Assembly (NCBI GenBank): GCA_029379385.1
Contig: CM055609.1
Span: 4,464,001 to 4,528,000, forward strand
From: Quillaja saponaria
Taxonomy: Eukaryota > Streptophyta > Magnoliopsida > Fabales > Quillajaceae
Direction: 5' to 3'
DNA length: 64,000 bases
In this document: positions 28,261 to 41,649 of the stretch, piece after piece
Numbering within the stretch: the first letter of the stretch is position 1
Layout of the letters: every line of letters starts with the position of its first letter
The notes under the pieces: generated by a model
What the model saw: the letters and a program-made list of their open reading frames with translations, nothing else
What the model was told of the DNA's origin: nothing
The model's database searches: none
Made by a program: the position numbers and the translations under genes

Positions 28261-28623
28261 ATGTCCATGATTAAGCTATTTGAGAAGAAACTATCACAGA
28301 CGGATGTTCATTATCGGTTGCAGTTCCCCACTGTTGTTCAACGAGAGCATCTTCAAATCCAAGAAGGTTGCAACTAGATTGATTTTGGGGTTAAATATGG
28401 GGAAGAGCAAACCGAACACACTTTTCGTTGCATAATTCGCAAGGGGTTATACAGCAAACCTGTAATATCCAAAGACTGGAGTCAAATTGCTCATGATAAA
28501 GATTTTCATGAAGGTGACAAGCTTGTGTTTTATAAGGTAGAAGGAGAGTCTGTAGATTTCAAATTTAAAGTGCAAAGAAAAATAGTGCTTATGGGTCGAG
28601 AAGTGTGGGGTCTTGTTCTGTAA
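28261..28623 (+). pseudogene. Small B3-domain gene with one nonsense codon
   Basis: A 120-codon reading frame from ATG at 28261 to TAA at 28621-28623. It aligns end to end with the intact B3 genes at 37113, 51281 and 58940: FEKKLSQTDVHYRLQFPT, then HTFRCIIRKG, KPVISKDWSQIAHDKDFHEG, FYKVEGESVDFKFKV and LMGREVWGLVL. A single in-frame TAG at 28375-28377 (codon 39) interrupts it. Intact paralogues have Gln or His there, so one C-to-T change explains it. All else is open. B3 domains bind DNA in plant transcription factors. A TATA-like element lies about 65 bases upstream. A convergent F-box fragment begins less than 200 bases downstream. Confidence 0.8.
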
Positions 28624-28810
28624 GCATAGCATTGACATGCATGGTGTTTGCTATTTGGTATAACGTGTTGTGAAGAGCTAGTTTTGTGCTCTAGTCATGA
28701 CTGCTTGTTAAGTAGCTGTTTGTGTCAACTACATCTAATACTATACTACTTAATATTGTTGCTATATATTGTTTTCATCGTGAAAATGGAGTGCTTTGTA
28801 AACTGTGCTT

Positions 28811-29252
28811 GGTAAGTTCACTACATGAAAACTTACAATCTATAGACTCAAACTCGTTAGCAGCACAAAATCATAGTGTTCCGCTGGTGGCATCCTGGCC
28901 ATTTGAAATTCTAGGATTTGCAAAGATTGAAAATTTAAAAGTTGTGGTACAAAAAAGGCACCAACCCATAGATATTGAACTTCAAGAGATTTCACACATT
29001 CCACGACCCTCTTCATGAGCAATTGAAATGGAGAGTTAACCTTATCCATATCATAAAAATAGCCTTGAATCCTAAATTTACTGACTTTAGTAGGGCATCT
29101 CTGTGAGATAGTACATGATTCACAAATTTCTGAAAAACATAAAATTCTCTGCTAACATATCGGTCAGTGGAGAGGTGAAGGGTGGAAAGGGAGGTCCAAA
29201 GGTACCTCCATCGTTTACCCAAAACACTGGTTTGCACTGCAATTCTGGTGTG
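28811..29252 (-). pseudogene. F-box/LRR copy 3, central fragment
   Basis: The minus strand reads TRIAVQTSVLGKRWRYLWTS and REFYVFQKFVNHVLSHRDA, then in another frame MDKVNSPFQLLMKRVVECVK. This corresponds to the F-box end and first LRR part of copy 1. The F-box start (MVEDRLSNL) and everything after the PPAEHYDFVLL block are missing. It lacks the frameshift that copy 1 has at FYV, but has its own near 29100. It lies tail-to-tail with the B3 pseudogene at 28261. Confidence 0.8.
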
Positions 29253-29289
29253 TTAACCTAAACTCTCTTTATTACTCCCATACAAACAA

Positions 29290-31018
29290 AACGGTGAAAT
29301 TCTTACAGGTGATGATGAAATAAAGTTTAGTAGTTGATGGACATTTTGATGTCATTTTTATTATTCTATGTTTTCTTCCTTAACCTCAACTACAAAGTCA
29401 ATTTCAAACTAAAACTACAAAGTAACCTGTATGAGCTTATGACAATGGATTCCAATATATACCTTATCATTATCAGCAAATATTTAAAATTCGTTTTAGC
29501 AGAAATTATAGATTTTTTCTCCTACCAAGCAAATTGCTATTAGTAAGAACAAGTAGTAGCAACTCAATATCCAACTCGCATTTATCGTGAGTGGTTAGCT
29601 CAACGAATCAGTACCCGTGCTCAAGTTCATTCCTTTCTCCTTAATCCCAGATTCGAATTTGAGGAACCCACTCTATCTATCATCCAACAGACACTAGCAT
29701 TTCACACATTAAGAAGTGGTCTGTGGCACGAATATAACATTTACACATCAATGATATTAGCTTCTCCAGCCTACACCAAAAGGTGATCCTGCAGCAAATA
29801 GTTGAGATTTTCCTCTCCTGCAACAAAAAGCAGCCTAACCATAAAGAAAGAGAAGCAATAAAAAACAAAATAGTCATTTCAGGAAATCACATGCATCCCC
29901 AGCTTAGTTTCCAAGAAAACTAGATATGAACTTCACCTAACATACAGAAGTAAAAGTAATAGATAAAGAAAAAAAATCCAAATATATCTTCGCAATTCTC
30001 AAAGAATTACAAGCTAATATTGCAAGGACCAAAGAAGGTAAATGTATATCATTTTTACATTGTCACAATTCTCTGTCATAAAATTCAAAGAATTTCACTT
30101 TATTCTTGAGTGCTGAATGAAACATAATCCTGCTGTCCAAGAAAGAATTCCAGGCCTCAAAAGCATACTCTTATATTCCTTGTGTTCACATGTTTTACAC
30201 AGCTACTAAGTCTTACATGTCACAACCTAGTCCACACAAGCTAAGCTGCATCTTACTTGAATACCTTTATCTTCGGCAAAATTCAGTTTGAACTTTATAT
30301 TTGTATTTGAAGCTACCAATCTTAACAAAAATCAAGAGGTGTCTCTAGTTGCAGATTTCAGCATATTATAACCTGAACACTATTGTAATTCAACAACTTG
30401 AAGAACCCCAATTTTATAATATGAATAAGATGTTCGAACAGTAAGTAATGTGAACACATAATTTGTTAAAGATTATATATCAAGCAGCAGAGGCCACAAG
30501 AATATGCACTACAGAAATTCGTCAGTTCTAAATCAATTAATAATGATGACCAAACAACCCATGGAGGTAGCAATTACACTAATAATGTTGATCCATAGTG
30601 AGTGCTTATTCAAAGACAGGTATTATATAAAATTCAATCACCCTCGTTTAGTATCATGAAGTAAAATTCCAGCTGAGATACCTTACAAGCACTTGAAAAT
30701 CAGCTCTTGTGTGTGTCGCTCCTGCTCCTTAAATCCTAGAATCAGCCATAGAAGTAGAAACTAGATAAATAAGGACAAACAGTTGTTGCTATCAGATTCT
30801 ATAACCAAGCAGTCATATAAGCATATCTTAGAAAATGGAAGAAAATCCATTAACATGTGGAGAATCAGACCCACTAGGATAATTGGATTAGTTAACATCA
30901 AAGAAAGCATTTTTCACATCCAACTGGTGTAGCTTCCAACAATGAAAAGTTTTCAAGGGCTAAAGCAAGAGCAACGACTCTAATGATTCCCATGGAATAC
31001 TACGGTTTGCCAAATTAC
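29290..31018. repeat. 3' flank shared by F-box/LRR copies, instance 3
   Basis: Closely similar to 23880-25190 and, from about 30480 on, to 53980-54350. Includes the SINE-like remnant at 29592-29670. No supported gene. Confidence 0.65.
29592..29670 (+). mobile_element. tRNA-derived SINE remnant, second copy
   Basis: Paralogous to the element at 24172, with GGTTAGCTCAACGAATCAG as A-box part and AGATTCGAATTT as decayed B box. It was duplicated together with its flank. Confidence 0.45.
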
Positions 31019-32230
31019 CTATGGATATTCAATCACAATGGCTTCAGGAGAAGGAGATCCACTGAGTAAGTAGGTCATGATTTTGACAGCTATGGTGAAG
31101 CTCAAGCGCCTAATATAACTCAATTTGATTTTTAAAATGTTTAATCTGGCGAATGGGGATGGTTGGCCATCTAGAAGATCAGGAAGCATGGCCAGAACCT
31201 AGCAAAGAAGATAGAAAAGCATTCAATTTATTACAAGTCAGCTGGGGAATTCCAAGTTAAATTACAAATAAGAAACTCATAAAGATTATATTGTAAAACA
31301 AAATGAGTGTACTCACCTTGAAGAATCCCTGGGATAATCTGACATACTTAGCATTACCAATTCCTTGTAACATATTGCACAAACACAACATAATGGACCT
31401 TTGCTTAGACTCTGAATATGAGTTTTCAAGCCTATCAAGCCAATAGTCTATATCAATATTCACTTTTTCTAGAAAGGGAAGATATACAATGGAGACATCA
31501 TAATAGACTGAGCCTTGAAAGTCAAAAGATGTGAGCTTTGGTGTAGAAATCACAAGCCTTGGATCTGAAGAGAAGTCTTCAATTGTAGTGGATGAAACTG
31601 TCAAGTTAGTGCGCTGAGGAGCCGATATTTCTAAGTTCAAATACAAAAAATTACAATTAACTATCTGTAAGTTTTTCAAATTGAGACAACCCTTAAATGG
31701 GTCAGATCTATCTCTCTTGCAAGCCCAGTAGCAATGATGAAGATGCAAACTACTGAGTTGAACAAAATTGAAGTTTTCCAAGTGTTGAAATTGGAATATC
31801 AACATTTTCCAAATTAAGTGTTGTCAAAGCCACACAAGCGAAAAGATCGGAGAAATACTCTAGAGTAGTACGTGTACATATATTGATTCTTAGATACTGG
31901 ACACCAAGGGGTTCGACCCACTTAATGATCCTTTCAAGGAGTGAATAATATAATTCCTCAAAATCTTCAAAATGTTCCTGCTCCTCGTAGATTTCAATTT
32001 CCGTACCAAAAGGGTATCAATCGCAATTACAAATGAATTTACTTACTTTGATCACAAAGTTCTGAAAATGATAGAAATCATCAAGAAAGTCAACACAATC
32101 GAAACGAAGGGTGGGAAGAGAAGTCCATAAATACCTCCATCTTGTACCCAAAAAACTACTCTGCACCGCCATTTTGGTGCCAAGAAATGAAAAGATGTGT
32201 TGGAGTATACCATGAGGTAAATTGCTCACT
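31019..32230 (-). pseudogene. F-box/LRR copy 4, nearly full length but broken
   Basis: Exon 1 runs about 32230-31317 and exon 2 31198-31019, with a 118-base GT-AG intron. F-box: LSNLPHGILQHIFSFLGTK, then GTRWRYLWTSLPTLRF. LRR-like blocks follow (YVRLSQGFFK before the donor). Exon 2 reads VLAMLPDLLDGQPSPF, then MTYLLSGSPSPEAIVIEYP and TAG. Lesions: the MVEDRL start is deleted, so no ATG opens the frame; an in-frame loss of about 10 codons (LSHRDAS region); TGA near 32014-32016 where copy 6 has GGA (Gly); and an extra base near 31780 that shifts the frame. The 5' leader shared with other copies remains upstream to about 32350. Confidence 0.82.
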
Positions 32231-32350
32231 TCTCCTTCTGTTCGTGTTTAGTTCTGCACAGTGTGCTCTGTTTGTGTTGGGTTCGGTTATACCAAAGAGG
32301 CTTCCTTCTATTGTACCTAAACAGAACAGTACCATTGTATGACTTTGGGC

Positions 32351-34000
32351 CATATTCCATCTTCGAATGGATTATCTTATTCAGAGTCGAATTATGTATT
32401 CGAATTTAAATAGTAATCCAAATCTAAACTGAAATCAGAATTCGGATCCGAATTTGAATAAAATTTGAATCTGGTTTCAAATTCAAATTTTATTCGAATT
32501 TGTTTATTATACAAATAATAAATTGAATTTAAATTTGAATTTTTAAATTCGAATTTGAATCCGGATTATCTAGTTCTAATTCCACCCCACGAGAGTTAAG
32601 TGTTTTACAGAAATATTTTCATCAAACATAGGATAGAAATTGTAAGATTAATTGTATTTGGTTGTGATAATAGATGTAAGTTAAGTTTTAACCTCTTAAA
32701 TATGATTGGAACCATATTAAATATTAATTTTATTTTTTTATTTTATCTAATACAATAAGAAGTAAAATAAACGATATCAATAAAAGCAAAATTAATTTAT
32801 TTTCAAGAAAAAAGAAAAAAATACAGCATCTTGAAATGACATTGTCTTTGTTTTTTTCTATTTGAAACAACTATTCGAGTTTTTTGTGCTAAGAAAACAA
32901 CTATTTAATAGATTTAAGTCATGTAATATATTTCCGAGAACAAAGACAATAAATTAATAGGATGAAATTCAAGACATGCCAGTAACAAAAATCATCAACT
33001 TAGACCCAAGGACCATATGAACAAGTGGTAATTTTCATCCTCATTCTTCAAATTGCAAATCAGGGCCATATCATTTACAATTATTACACTTATTGCTTAT
33101 AATATCTTTGACATATAAATTGAGCAACTCCACTAAGTTCTTCACCCTGACAAGTTATATGCTACTCATCTCTTTTGACAAGATCTAAAAAGATGCTATG
33201 AATTCATTTGAACAAAGGACATGACACAAGAAGTTTATAGTTAGATATTAAGAAAGATAAACTTAAGAAATAAAAACATCACTTTTAGAATATGCAAGTA
33301 GAAAAAGTACAATAGAATTCATCTGTTTGAAATTAAGCTAATGGAACCGTTAAATGTATAATCATTTTTTGCAGGTGATCTGATTTAACAAAAATCAGTT
33401 AGCTCTCTATTAGTCTCCACAAAAGAGATTGAATCGTACGTATACAAAATGTGAGATGAGTTTCTACATAATCAATGACTTTACCACTCTGTTAGGGAAA
33501 CTAATTGAGTTGGATTCAATTTCAAAATATTTTATTTAATCTATTCCGATCATTATATCTTTTATAAGAACATAAAGTATAATTAAGACGTTGATCTTCT
33601 CATTTTACAGAACAGAGAACCACAAAAAAAAAACAACTGACATAAATGTCCTGAAGTAGCATTATTAATTATTCCATAAACTTTTGTTACAAAGCTAATT
33701 GCCCATCTTAGTACACGCTATTGTCAACATTATAGGCCAAAATGTTATCCAATTAACTATATTCATAATGCATTTCTTTTGCTCCTTAGTCCTAAGGTTT
33801 TCAACCCCAATTTTAATTCTAGTTTCACATGGTCATATCATCTGATAATGATGCAAATTGCTTTTTAATTAGTTTATGAATTTTTTAAAAATCAAATGGG
33901 TCTCTTGAAACAGTACCGTGCATACAACTGGATCCACAAGAAGGGAATATAAAAGATAACACAACTTAAACCCATCAGAGCTCCAGCCAGAGAGGCTTTC
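32351..34000. repeat. 5' flank shared by F-box/LRR copies
   Basis: Blocks from 32640-33510 recur at 46640-47080 and 55800-57250 in the same order, such as ATTTAAGTCATGTAATATAT and GACCCAAGGACCATATGAAC. This is the upstream side of the F-box copies. No supported gene. Confidence 0.65.
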
Positions 34001-36125
34001 TAGGCCAAATTATGAGCTGGAATATTACACTATACTCTTAATATTTTTTTTCATTCACAACATTAAAAAAAAATAGTTTATAATATTATAATTATTTGTA
34101 ACTTATTAAATTAAAAAACATTGTTATAATATAAACATATTATATTATAATTATTGATAAAAAAAATGTGTTATCAAGAATGTTCATCAACATGTCAAGA
34201 AATTACAGTTACTAAAAGAAACTTCATGCTAATGACATTAAATAAATAAATAAATCTAATAAAAAATAATTTATAATATAAATATATAATTTTTAAAAAA
34301 AAATTACACTCTTAATATTTATTTTATTCATAGAAAAAAAATCAATAATCATAAAATAATTATAATTCTATTAATATTAAAAAATAAATTAAAATAAATA
34401 ATAGATTTGAAAAATAACAACTAAAATGTATTTATGTAACAGTAAAAACTTATAAGGGTGCTTAAGAAAATAATTTTTCTTTCCCATAAAACACTTTTAT
34501 ATTCATAAAAAAAAAATCTAGGAAAAAATATTAAAATTCATAATTTTATAATTTTTTTTTAACTATCAAGATAGGAAAAGAATTAAAAGTTATAACAACA
34601 AGAACATACTTATGAAAACTATACTTTCAATAATTTTTAGTTCATATATTATTTTTCAAAAAACTTAATTACTAAATTTGAGAAGATCTAAATAATATTA
34701 TAATTACTATAAAATTATTAAATAAAAAAATTGAGAAATTCAACTTTAACTACTCTTGACATATAATTATTAAAAAATTAAAATTTAAAGCAATAATATT
34801 ATAATCATAAAAATTATACTCTTAATATTTCTTTTAATTCATAATCTTTTTTTATAAAAATTTATTTCATAAAATTTTAGAAGAACTGAAAAATTAGGAT
34901 AATTAGGAACTTATTAAACAAAAAAAAAAATTGAGAAATTTAATCTTAATTAAGAAACATATAATTATATAAAAATTAAAGATTTATTAATATTGAGAGG
35001 AATTAGTGAAAAGTAAATCAATAGTTCTATTACAATTATAATCTTATTGATATTAAAATGGAGAAAAATTAGAAAAAAAAAATTAAAAAAATAATAGTAG
35101 TCTATTTGAAGTAAAATAACAACTAAAGGTGACTATTTAATAACAACAACTCATAAGGGTACTTAAAAAAATAAAAAATTTATGCTATCAAGTCATTTTT
35201 ATATATAGTATAGATTTTTAATTATTAAATTAAAAATTTTAAGAAATTTAATCTTAATTATGGTTGATATATAGTTATTGACAAATTATAGATTTATTAA
35301 TATTGAAAAGAATTAGGAAAAAAAAAAACAATAGTCATAAAATAATTACGAACATATTAATATTAAAATGGAGAAGAATTATGAAAGAAGTTGAAAAAAA
35401 AAAGAAAATAATACTTAAAGCAAAATAATAACTAAAAGTTTATATAATAGTAAAAACTCTTAGGGTATTTAAGAAAATAAAAATTTTTCCACTAAAAATT
35501 AAAACAACAATATATAATCAGGAAAACTATAGTTTAAATATTTTTTTAATTCATAGTATTTAAAAAAAAATTATGTCATAAATTTGAAAAGAACTAAAAA
35601 AATATTATGACTATTACAAACTTAAACAAAAAAAATTGATAAATTCAATATTAACTAATATTGACATTTAACTGTTGAAAAAATAAATTTTATAAATTAA
35701 AAATTAAAACAATAATATTATAATCATGAAAATTATACTCTTAATATCTTTTGATTTATAGTAATTTTTTAAAACTTTAATTCATAAATTTGAGAAGAAC
35801 TAAAAAAAATAAAGATTATTAGTTTCTTATTAAAAAAATATATCAGAAATTCAATCTTAATTACTATTGACATATAATTATTGAAAAATTATAGATTTAT
35901 TAATATTGAGAAGAATTATAATAATAAAAAAAAAATCAATAGTTCTAGAATAATTACAATCCTAAATTCTATTGATATTAAAAAGGAGAAAATTAGAAAA
36001 AAAATAGTAGTTTGTTTGAAATAAAATAATAATTAAAGATAACTATATAATAATAAAAACTTAAAAGATATTTAAAAAATTAAAATTTCTGCCATTAAAA
36101 TTAATTTTATATATAGTATATATTA
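34000..36125. repeat. Degenerate AT-rich repeat array, period about 300 and 600 bp
   Basis: The block GATTTATTAATATTGA starts at 34981, 35291 and 35894 (spacings 310 and 603). A second block around GATATTAAAATGGAGAA or TATTAATATTAAAATGGAG recurs near 35045, 35355 and 35970. A third, TATACTCTTAATATT, recurs near 34031, 34304, 34815 and 35728. Units are diverged and shuffled. No coding frame is supported. Confidence 0.6.
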
Positions 36126-36129
36126 AACT

Positions 36130-37112
36130 TATGGGGCAATAGCTTGTGTGTATAAGACACTGATCAATAGGACAAAAGCCAAACAACATAAAATCTTTTA
36201 TTTTCAGTGTTAGGATCTAACCACTTGGGAAGATTCTATATCATAGACATCTGACTAAATGTTGTCGTGCATAATGAGTGGGTGAACTTGCTTCTTTGTA
36301 TCTCTTGCTTAATTGGTTTTATCTTTTCTAATGTGTCTTTTTAAAGTCGGACTCAGTTGCATTTTCACTTTGCGATAAAGATAAGAAAAAGAAACCATTG
36401 GCATACAAAAATCTTTTAATTTTCACTTTCTAAAAGGAGCAAATTTATAAGATATTGTCACCAATCTTTTTTGTGTGGGCGTGCAGCACCGAAATATTTG
36501 TTGTAATTGTCCTTCTAGATTTTTGGGTTAGAAGAAAGCAATGCTCATGTGGATGAACCAATTAATATTTGACCAGAGTAAGTGGAAGCCATTTAAGCTT
36601 GGTTTAGTAATGCTATAATTTTTTTAGAGGTATCGTACTCTTCTGACTCTCTTACAATTGCTTTTAAAAAGTTACAGTAGTAATGTTTAATAAAAATAAT
36701 TTAAAATCTGCTCTCAATAAGTAAAATCTACAAAATTAGGCATGGTTTGGTAATGCTATATCTTTTTTTAATTAAAAGTTAATTATTATATTAGTTTAAG
36801 AAAAAAAAATTAGAATAGAGGCTAGTTGTTAAAAGCACCCTGACTTTTAAAAACTGAAGCACCCCAAAAATATTTTTTTTTATTTTTTTTACCAAACATA
36901 GAAAAATTGACTTATACTTTTCGAAAGTATAAGCACTCTCCCAAAGAACTCCCAAAGAACGTTAGCAAACTTACTTAACATTGATACATTCCACTTGAAA
37001 TAGAAACAAATCAACTGTAATTGAACTCATTATGAGCACATATATACTAGTTATTGTACAAGATTTCTCAATAACCTCTTGTCTTCTCAATTTCACTCTT
37101 CAAGTTTAAGCA
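36130..37112 (+). other. Upstream region of the B3 gene at 37113
   Basis: It contains a TATATACTAG TATA-like element at 37041-37050, about 70 bases before the start codon. Two similar motifs GGTTTAGTAATGCTATA (36600) and GGTTTGGTAATGCTATA (36740), with ACCAAACATAG near 36892, suggest a small decayed MITE. I see no other gene. Confidence 0.4.
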
Positions 37113-37499
37113 ATGTCTTCAATTACTAGTCAGCCCTTCCAAAAAAAACTTACGAAGACGGATGTTGAACACAAACTTCAATTTCTGACTCACATTCAGC
37201 AAACTCATCTTCCTGAAATTGTAGCAGGCAGCAACCATGCTGATTTTGATGTTAAATATGGCAATGAGCAAATCAAGCATACGTTTCGTTGCAAAATTCG
37301 CAAAGGGAAAAATGATTTATACAACAAACCAGTAATATTGAAAGGATGGTATCACATTGTTCGTGAGAAACTGTTTAGAGAAGGTGACATTCTTAAGTTT
37401 TATAAAGTGGAAGGTGATTCTATAAATTTGAAATTTGAAGCGTACAGAAAGATCATACTTCTTGGTCAAGAAATTTGGGGTGTTGTTCAGCGAGCCTAG
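37113..37499 (+). CDS. Small single-domain B3 protein, intact (128 aa)
   Basis: An uninterrupted intronless frame of 128 residues. Nearly the whole protein is one B3-like DNA-binding domain (about residues 9-125): FQKKLTKTDVEHKLQF at the first strand, HTFRCKIRKG in the middle, KPVILKGWYHIVREKLF, then EGDILKFYKVEGD and LLGQEIWGVVQ. The order (strand, W/F-R, KGW-x-x-hydrophobic, EGD-hydrophobic-hydrophobic-x-FYKVE) is that of B3 transcription factors. Proteins this short with one B3 domain exist in plants, mostly with unknown targets. A TATA-like element lies about 70 bases upstream. It is the most diverged of the four B3 copies here. I infer nuclear DNA binding from the fold only. Confidence 0.75.
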   Translation: MSSITSQPFQKKLTKTDVEHKLQFLTHIQQTHLPEIVAGSNHADFDVKYGNEQIKHTFRCKIRKGKNDLYNKPVILKGWYHIVREKLFREGDILKFYKVEGDSINLKFEAYRKIILLGQEIWGVVQRA

Positions 37500-40400
37500 C
37501 TAACATGATGGAGGTGAGGTTGATAAGCATATGATGCTAGTAGCTATTTCGCAAAATAAGATAAAACTATGTTGTGGAGAGCTAGTTTTGTGTTTATTTT
37601 TTAATATTCAGGAGGTAACCTGACAAATTTATGTGCTTCATGAATAATTTTATATTTTAGTCACGGGTCAAGAACTACTTGCTCGATATGTGTTCTTCTG
37701 TGCTTACTAATTATTGTGTATGTGTATGTATGTGCACCACCATGCATGGTGATCAATGTGTTAAGTTAATTATTGTTGTTATTGGCTTCCATTAAGAAAA
37801 TGTATTGAGTTGCTCTACTTAAGCTTGTGATTTAATTTGTCAATCTTTTTATTAATAGATTTTTTTTTTATATAATTCCTAGCATATATTTTCACTCATT
37901 TATCATTATTTCATACAATATTTTAGGTTTGTTTTGTTGGTCAATCGAAATTCTCCATTACTATATATTTCAAGAGAATATTGCCATGCAGCACGGAATT
38001 GATCTCTCTTCTTTCACAATAAATGAATAATATATATATATATGAGCTAATTTTTGTTTAATTTGTTTACACAATTTTTTTTTATTTAATTTTTTGTATA
38101 AAAATTGAATAACATAATAAAATTGAACAACTAATTAATCCATATCTATATCATAATATAATTTTTTTAATTCATTTAATGTATGTTTTGAGCTTATACA
38201 CAACCCGTTAATACAGAATCGCTAAAATGGTATAGGCAAATCCGTAAATCACATATCCAATCGAGAGGAAAGTTTGGATTCAACAGTTCAATTGTAATAG
38301 AAACAAAATTAAAGTAGCTAGGTAGCTGACTTTTATACATTCTTTTTAGTTTCTTTAGGTCATGAAGGAGGGAGCAACCATTTCTTTAAATTTTAATATT
38401 GATGTTGAGATCGATTTAGACACGTTTCAATTCTAACTTGAAATTGTATTGAGATATTTGAACTCAATTTGAATTAAAAAAAACTTGAAATCATATTTTG
38501 TTATGAAATCGAGCTCATTATTCAGAATACTCAACTCAAGTATTTAATTATAAGAAAATACATTTAAAATACTCTAAAAATGTAATTTATTTATTTAATT
38601 TAAATAAAAAATAAAGAATCATATACTTAATATACATTTTGAAAAAAAATATAAGAAAAAATAAGGATAAATCCTACTTTTCCATTGAGATTCCAAATAA
38701 ATCATACAATAAATTTTCATTCCCCACAGGACCACAACTCTTACTTTTAAGTTTTTTTTTTCAAATAAGTTCTATATTTTATATTGACATTTTTTATGTC
38801 ATTTTTATTCTTATTTTTTTATTTTTAGTAGTAAATTAATAATATTAATTAAGTAGACTAATTTTTTAGAAAACAAATTTAATTTAAAAAAAATTAAAAT
38901 TCATAATTTAATTATTATAGAAGAATAATGAGAATTCATCATCCTTTAATATGTTTTTTTCAAAAATTAAAAAAACTTATCTTCATGATTAAATTTACAT
39001 TTATTTGTATGTCACTTGCTCTTTGTTAATTTAAAAAAAAAATAGATCTAGATTTATTTATTTTTAGTTCTCATCATGAAAAAATTTAATAATAATTCAA
39101 GTTGAATTTGAAAATAATATTTTTTTAAAATTTTTATTTTTAGGAAAAATATGAAAGGAGGTAATTAGAATTTTTATTAATCTTTAGATTTTTTTAAAGT
39201 TTTTTCATTAATGATTATATAATAATTTTATTCGTCTACTAATTTTTAAAAATAATTTTTAGTTTTCTAAATTAAATAATTTATTTTTAAAAAAAAATTA
39301 GTCTACTTAATTAATATTTCAAATTTTAAACTAAAATAAAAAATATGGATAAAGTGTCATAAAAAATATTAATATAAAATTTACAAGTTATATGAAAGGA
39401 CAATTAAAATAAAGAATTGTGGGAAATAAAATATATTATAGGACTTATTTAAAATTAGTCACACTTTTTTCAAATATAAAAATGAGTAGCTCGATAAACT
39501 TTTGAGTCAAGTAACTTTTCAAGTTAAGTATTTAAGGTTTAATATACGACTTAATTATGCATATGTTTGTACTTATATGAACTTGCATGTGGAATGCCAA
39601 ATGAAAGTAGAATATTTATTTATTTATTTTTATGTTTTTTGCTTTTTGAATCGTACATATATGAACTTGCATGTGGAATGCCAAGTGAAAGTATAATTTT
39701 TTTTTATGTTTTTTGCTTTTTGAATCGTACATACACAAACTGTGAGATGAGTTTAAGAAACATAATCAATGACTTTAGCACTCTGCTATATGTAAACTAA
39801 TTGAGTTGGATTCAATTTCATATGTTTTTATTTAATCTATTCTAACAACATAAAATATAAGACGTTGATCTTATTATTCTTACCATTCTACAGAGCAGAT
39901 AACCACATAAATAAATAAATAAAAATTTAATTTACTCATAAAAAAATTAATTCAACCTATTAATTCAACTAAAAAATTATACTTGATGAATTTATCCTAT
40001 TAATTATCAATTCTTCTGGCAATATATCTCTAATTAAACCTAATTACTTAATTTACATGAATTAATGAATTACAAGTTAATGAGAATCACACTTTCTAAT
40101 ATATATATATATATATAATAACTAGCCCATCGCACTACCCACATGTTCAAGGAATTTTTTTTTTTTAAAGAAATAATTTTGAAAACATTATAATTATTGG
40201 ATAGAACGGAGAGAAGTAGATAAATTGTAGAAGATGATGATTTTAAAAAAAAAATTATAATTGATTAATTAAAGTTAATAATATGTGAGTTTTCTATTTC
40301 TTGTAAAAAAAAATTTCTTGGTTCTAAGAGAAAGTAAGTAATTTATAATAAATGATGAAATTTTAATGTAAAAAGATATTAAAATTTTACAAAATATTAT

Positions 40401-41520
40401 CTTCTCTTTTTATATAATATTTAAATTAACAATTATATTAAAAGTAAGAATATTTTTTGTTTTTAGTACAATATAAAAGTATAGATATAGCAAAAAAGGG
40501 GAAGACATTTAGATAAAGGATTTTTCATCTACATGAACGCAAATAAAGCAGAAAAAGAATAATAGCCGACAACTGGCAGTTTTTATTGACTTAGTAGTAG
40601 AAAAACAAAGCTCACACCTCAGGACAAAACTCAATCTTTTCAAAAAGTTGGATTTATGGATAGTATTATAAAATAAATTTTTTTTTGTTGGCCGGTTACT
40701 TAGTACTGACTGATGGGACATTAAAGTTGTTTGCCAACTGTTCTCTGTCTTCGTGTGACACGTACTTGAGGTACTCAATGCCTCCAGGTGCATGGAGCAC
40801 TGAAGTAGCCACCAGTTTGGATTTTGAATTTGCGTTACCTATTTGGTGTTGTCGTCAATGCTGACGTACCAATGATGACAACCAATGCTGACGACCAAAC
40901 AGATACCAAACCGACACTGAATATCTATTTGATTAAATTAATTAAGGGATCCTACTCTGAGTATTCTTCAACATGTCATTCAATTACGGGCCAGGATTAA
41001 GTGAAAAGAAGATATCAATTAGTTTTTTTTTCTTTAATTTATAATAAATTTACCATACTAATAAATTTTAATTTTAAATATATGAGTTTCAAATTAGTCA
41101 AAAATTTTATATTTCATATATCATATTCTAACTTTAAATTTCACTTTTTACTATAACTCATTTATTGAATTCTTTTTTTAGTGTGGTCTTTTTAGTAAAA
41201 TTTATAAAATATAAAATCATTATAAATTTTATATATACAAACCAAAATTAAAAAAGGAAAAAAAAAGTATTTTAAGTTATTATCTTTGTACGTTAGTGAC
41301 TTACACGTACATATAAATGTTCTATACATATTTTACATTAAAATTGTCAGAAAAAAATAGAAAAGTGAGAGAGTAGAAAATTGGGAGGATGAGATTGAGT
41401 ATCAGAATAAAACAGTAGAGATTCTAATTGCAAGGATTTTATTTTAATTGAATTTATTTTTTAAAATAATTTATAATAAGAGATTACAAGAATCTTTTGA
41501 ATTTTATATTACTTTTTAAC
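37500..41520. other. AT-rich intergenic region
   Basis: No gene is supported. The part from 39480 to 40620 matches the region about 57100-58640 in the same order, including TTATCCTATTAATTATC and ACATGAATTAATG, so it is another flank copy of the cluster. An 84-bp tandem repeat lies at 39575-39740. A GC-richer imperfect inverted/direct repeat with AATGCTGACG lies at 40850-40910. Confidence 0.5.
39575..39740. repeat. 84-bp tandem duplication
   Basis: Two adjacent units start ATATGAACTTGCATGTGGAA and end in TTTGAATCGTACATA. They differ mainly in the lengths of T/TTTA runs. Confidence 0.85.
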
Positions 41521-41649
41521 TTTTATAATAATATAAGTGTTCATTCGGTCTGAATGGTATTTCCAATACCCGACCCAACTCGCTCAGGAAACCCTAAGCT
41601 CAACCGGGTTGAATTTATTTTCTGTGAATACCTATCCAACCCAATTCAT

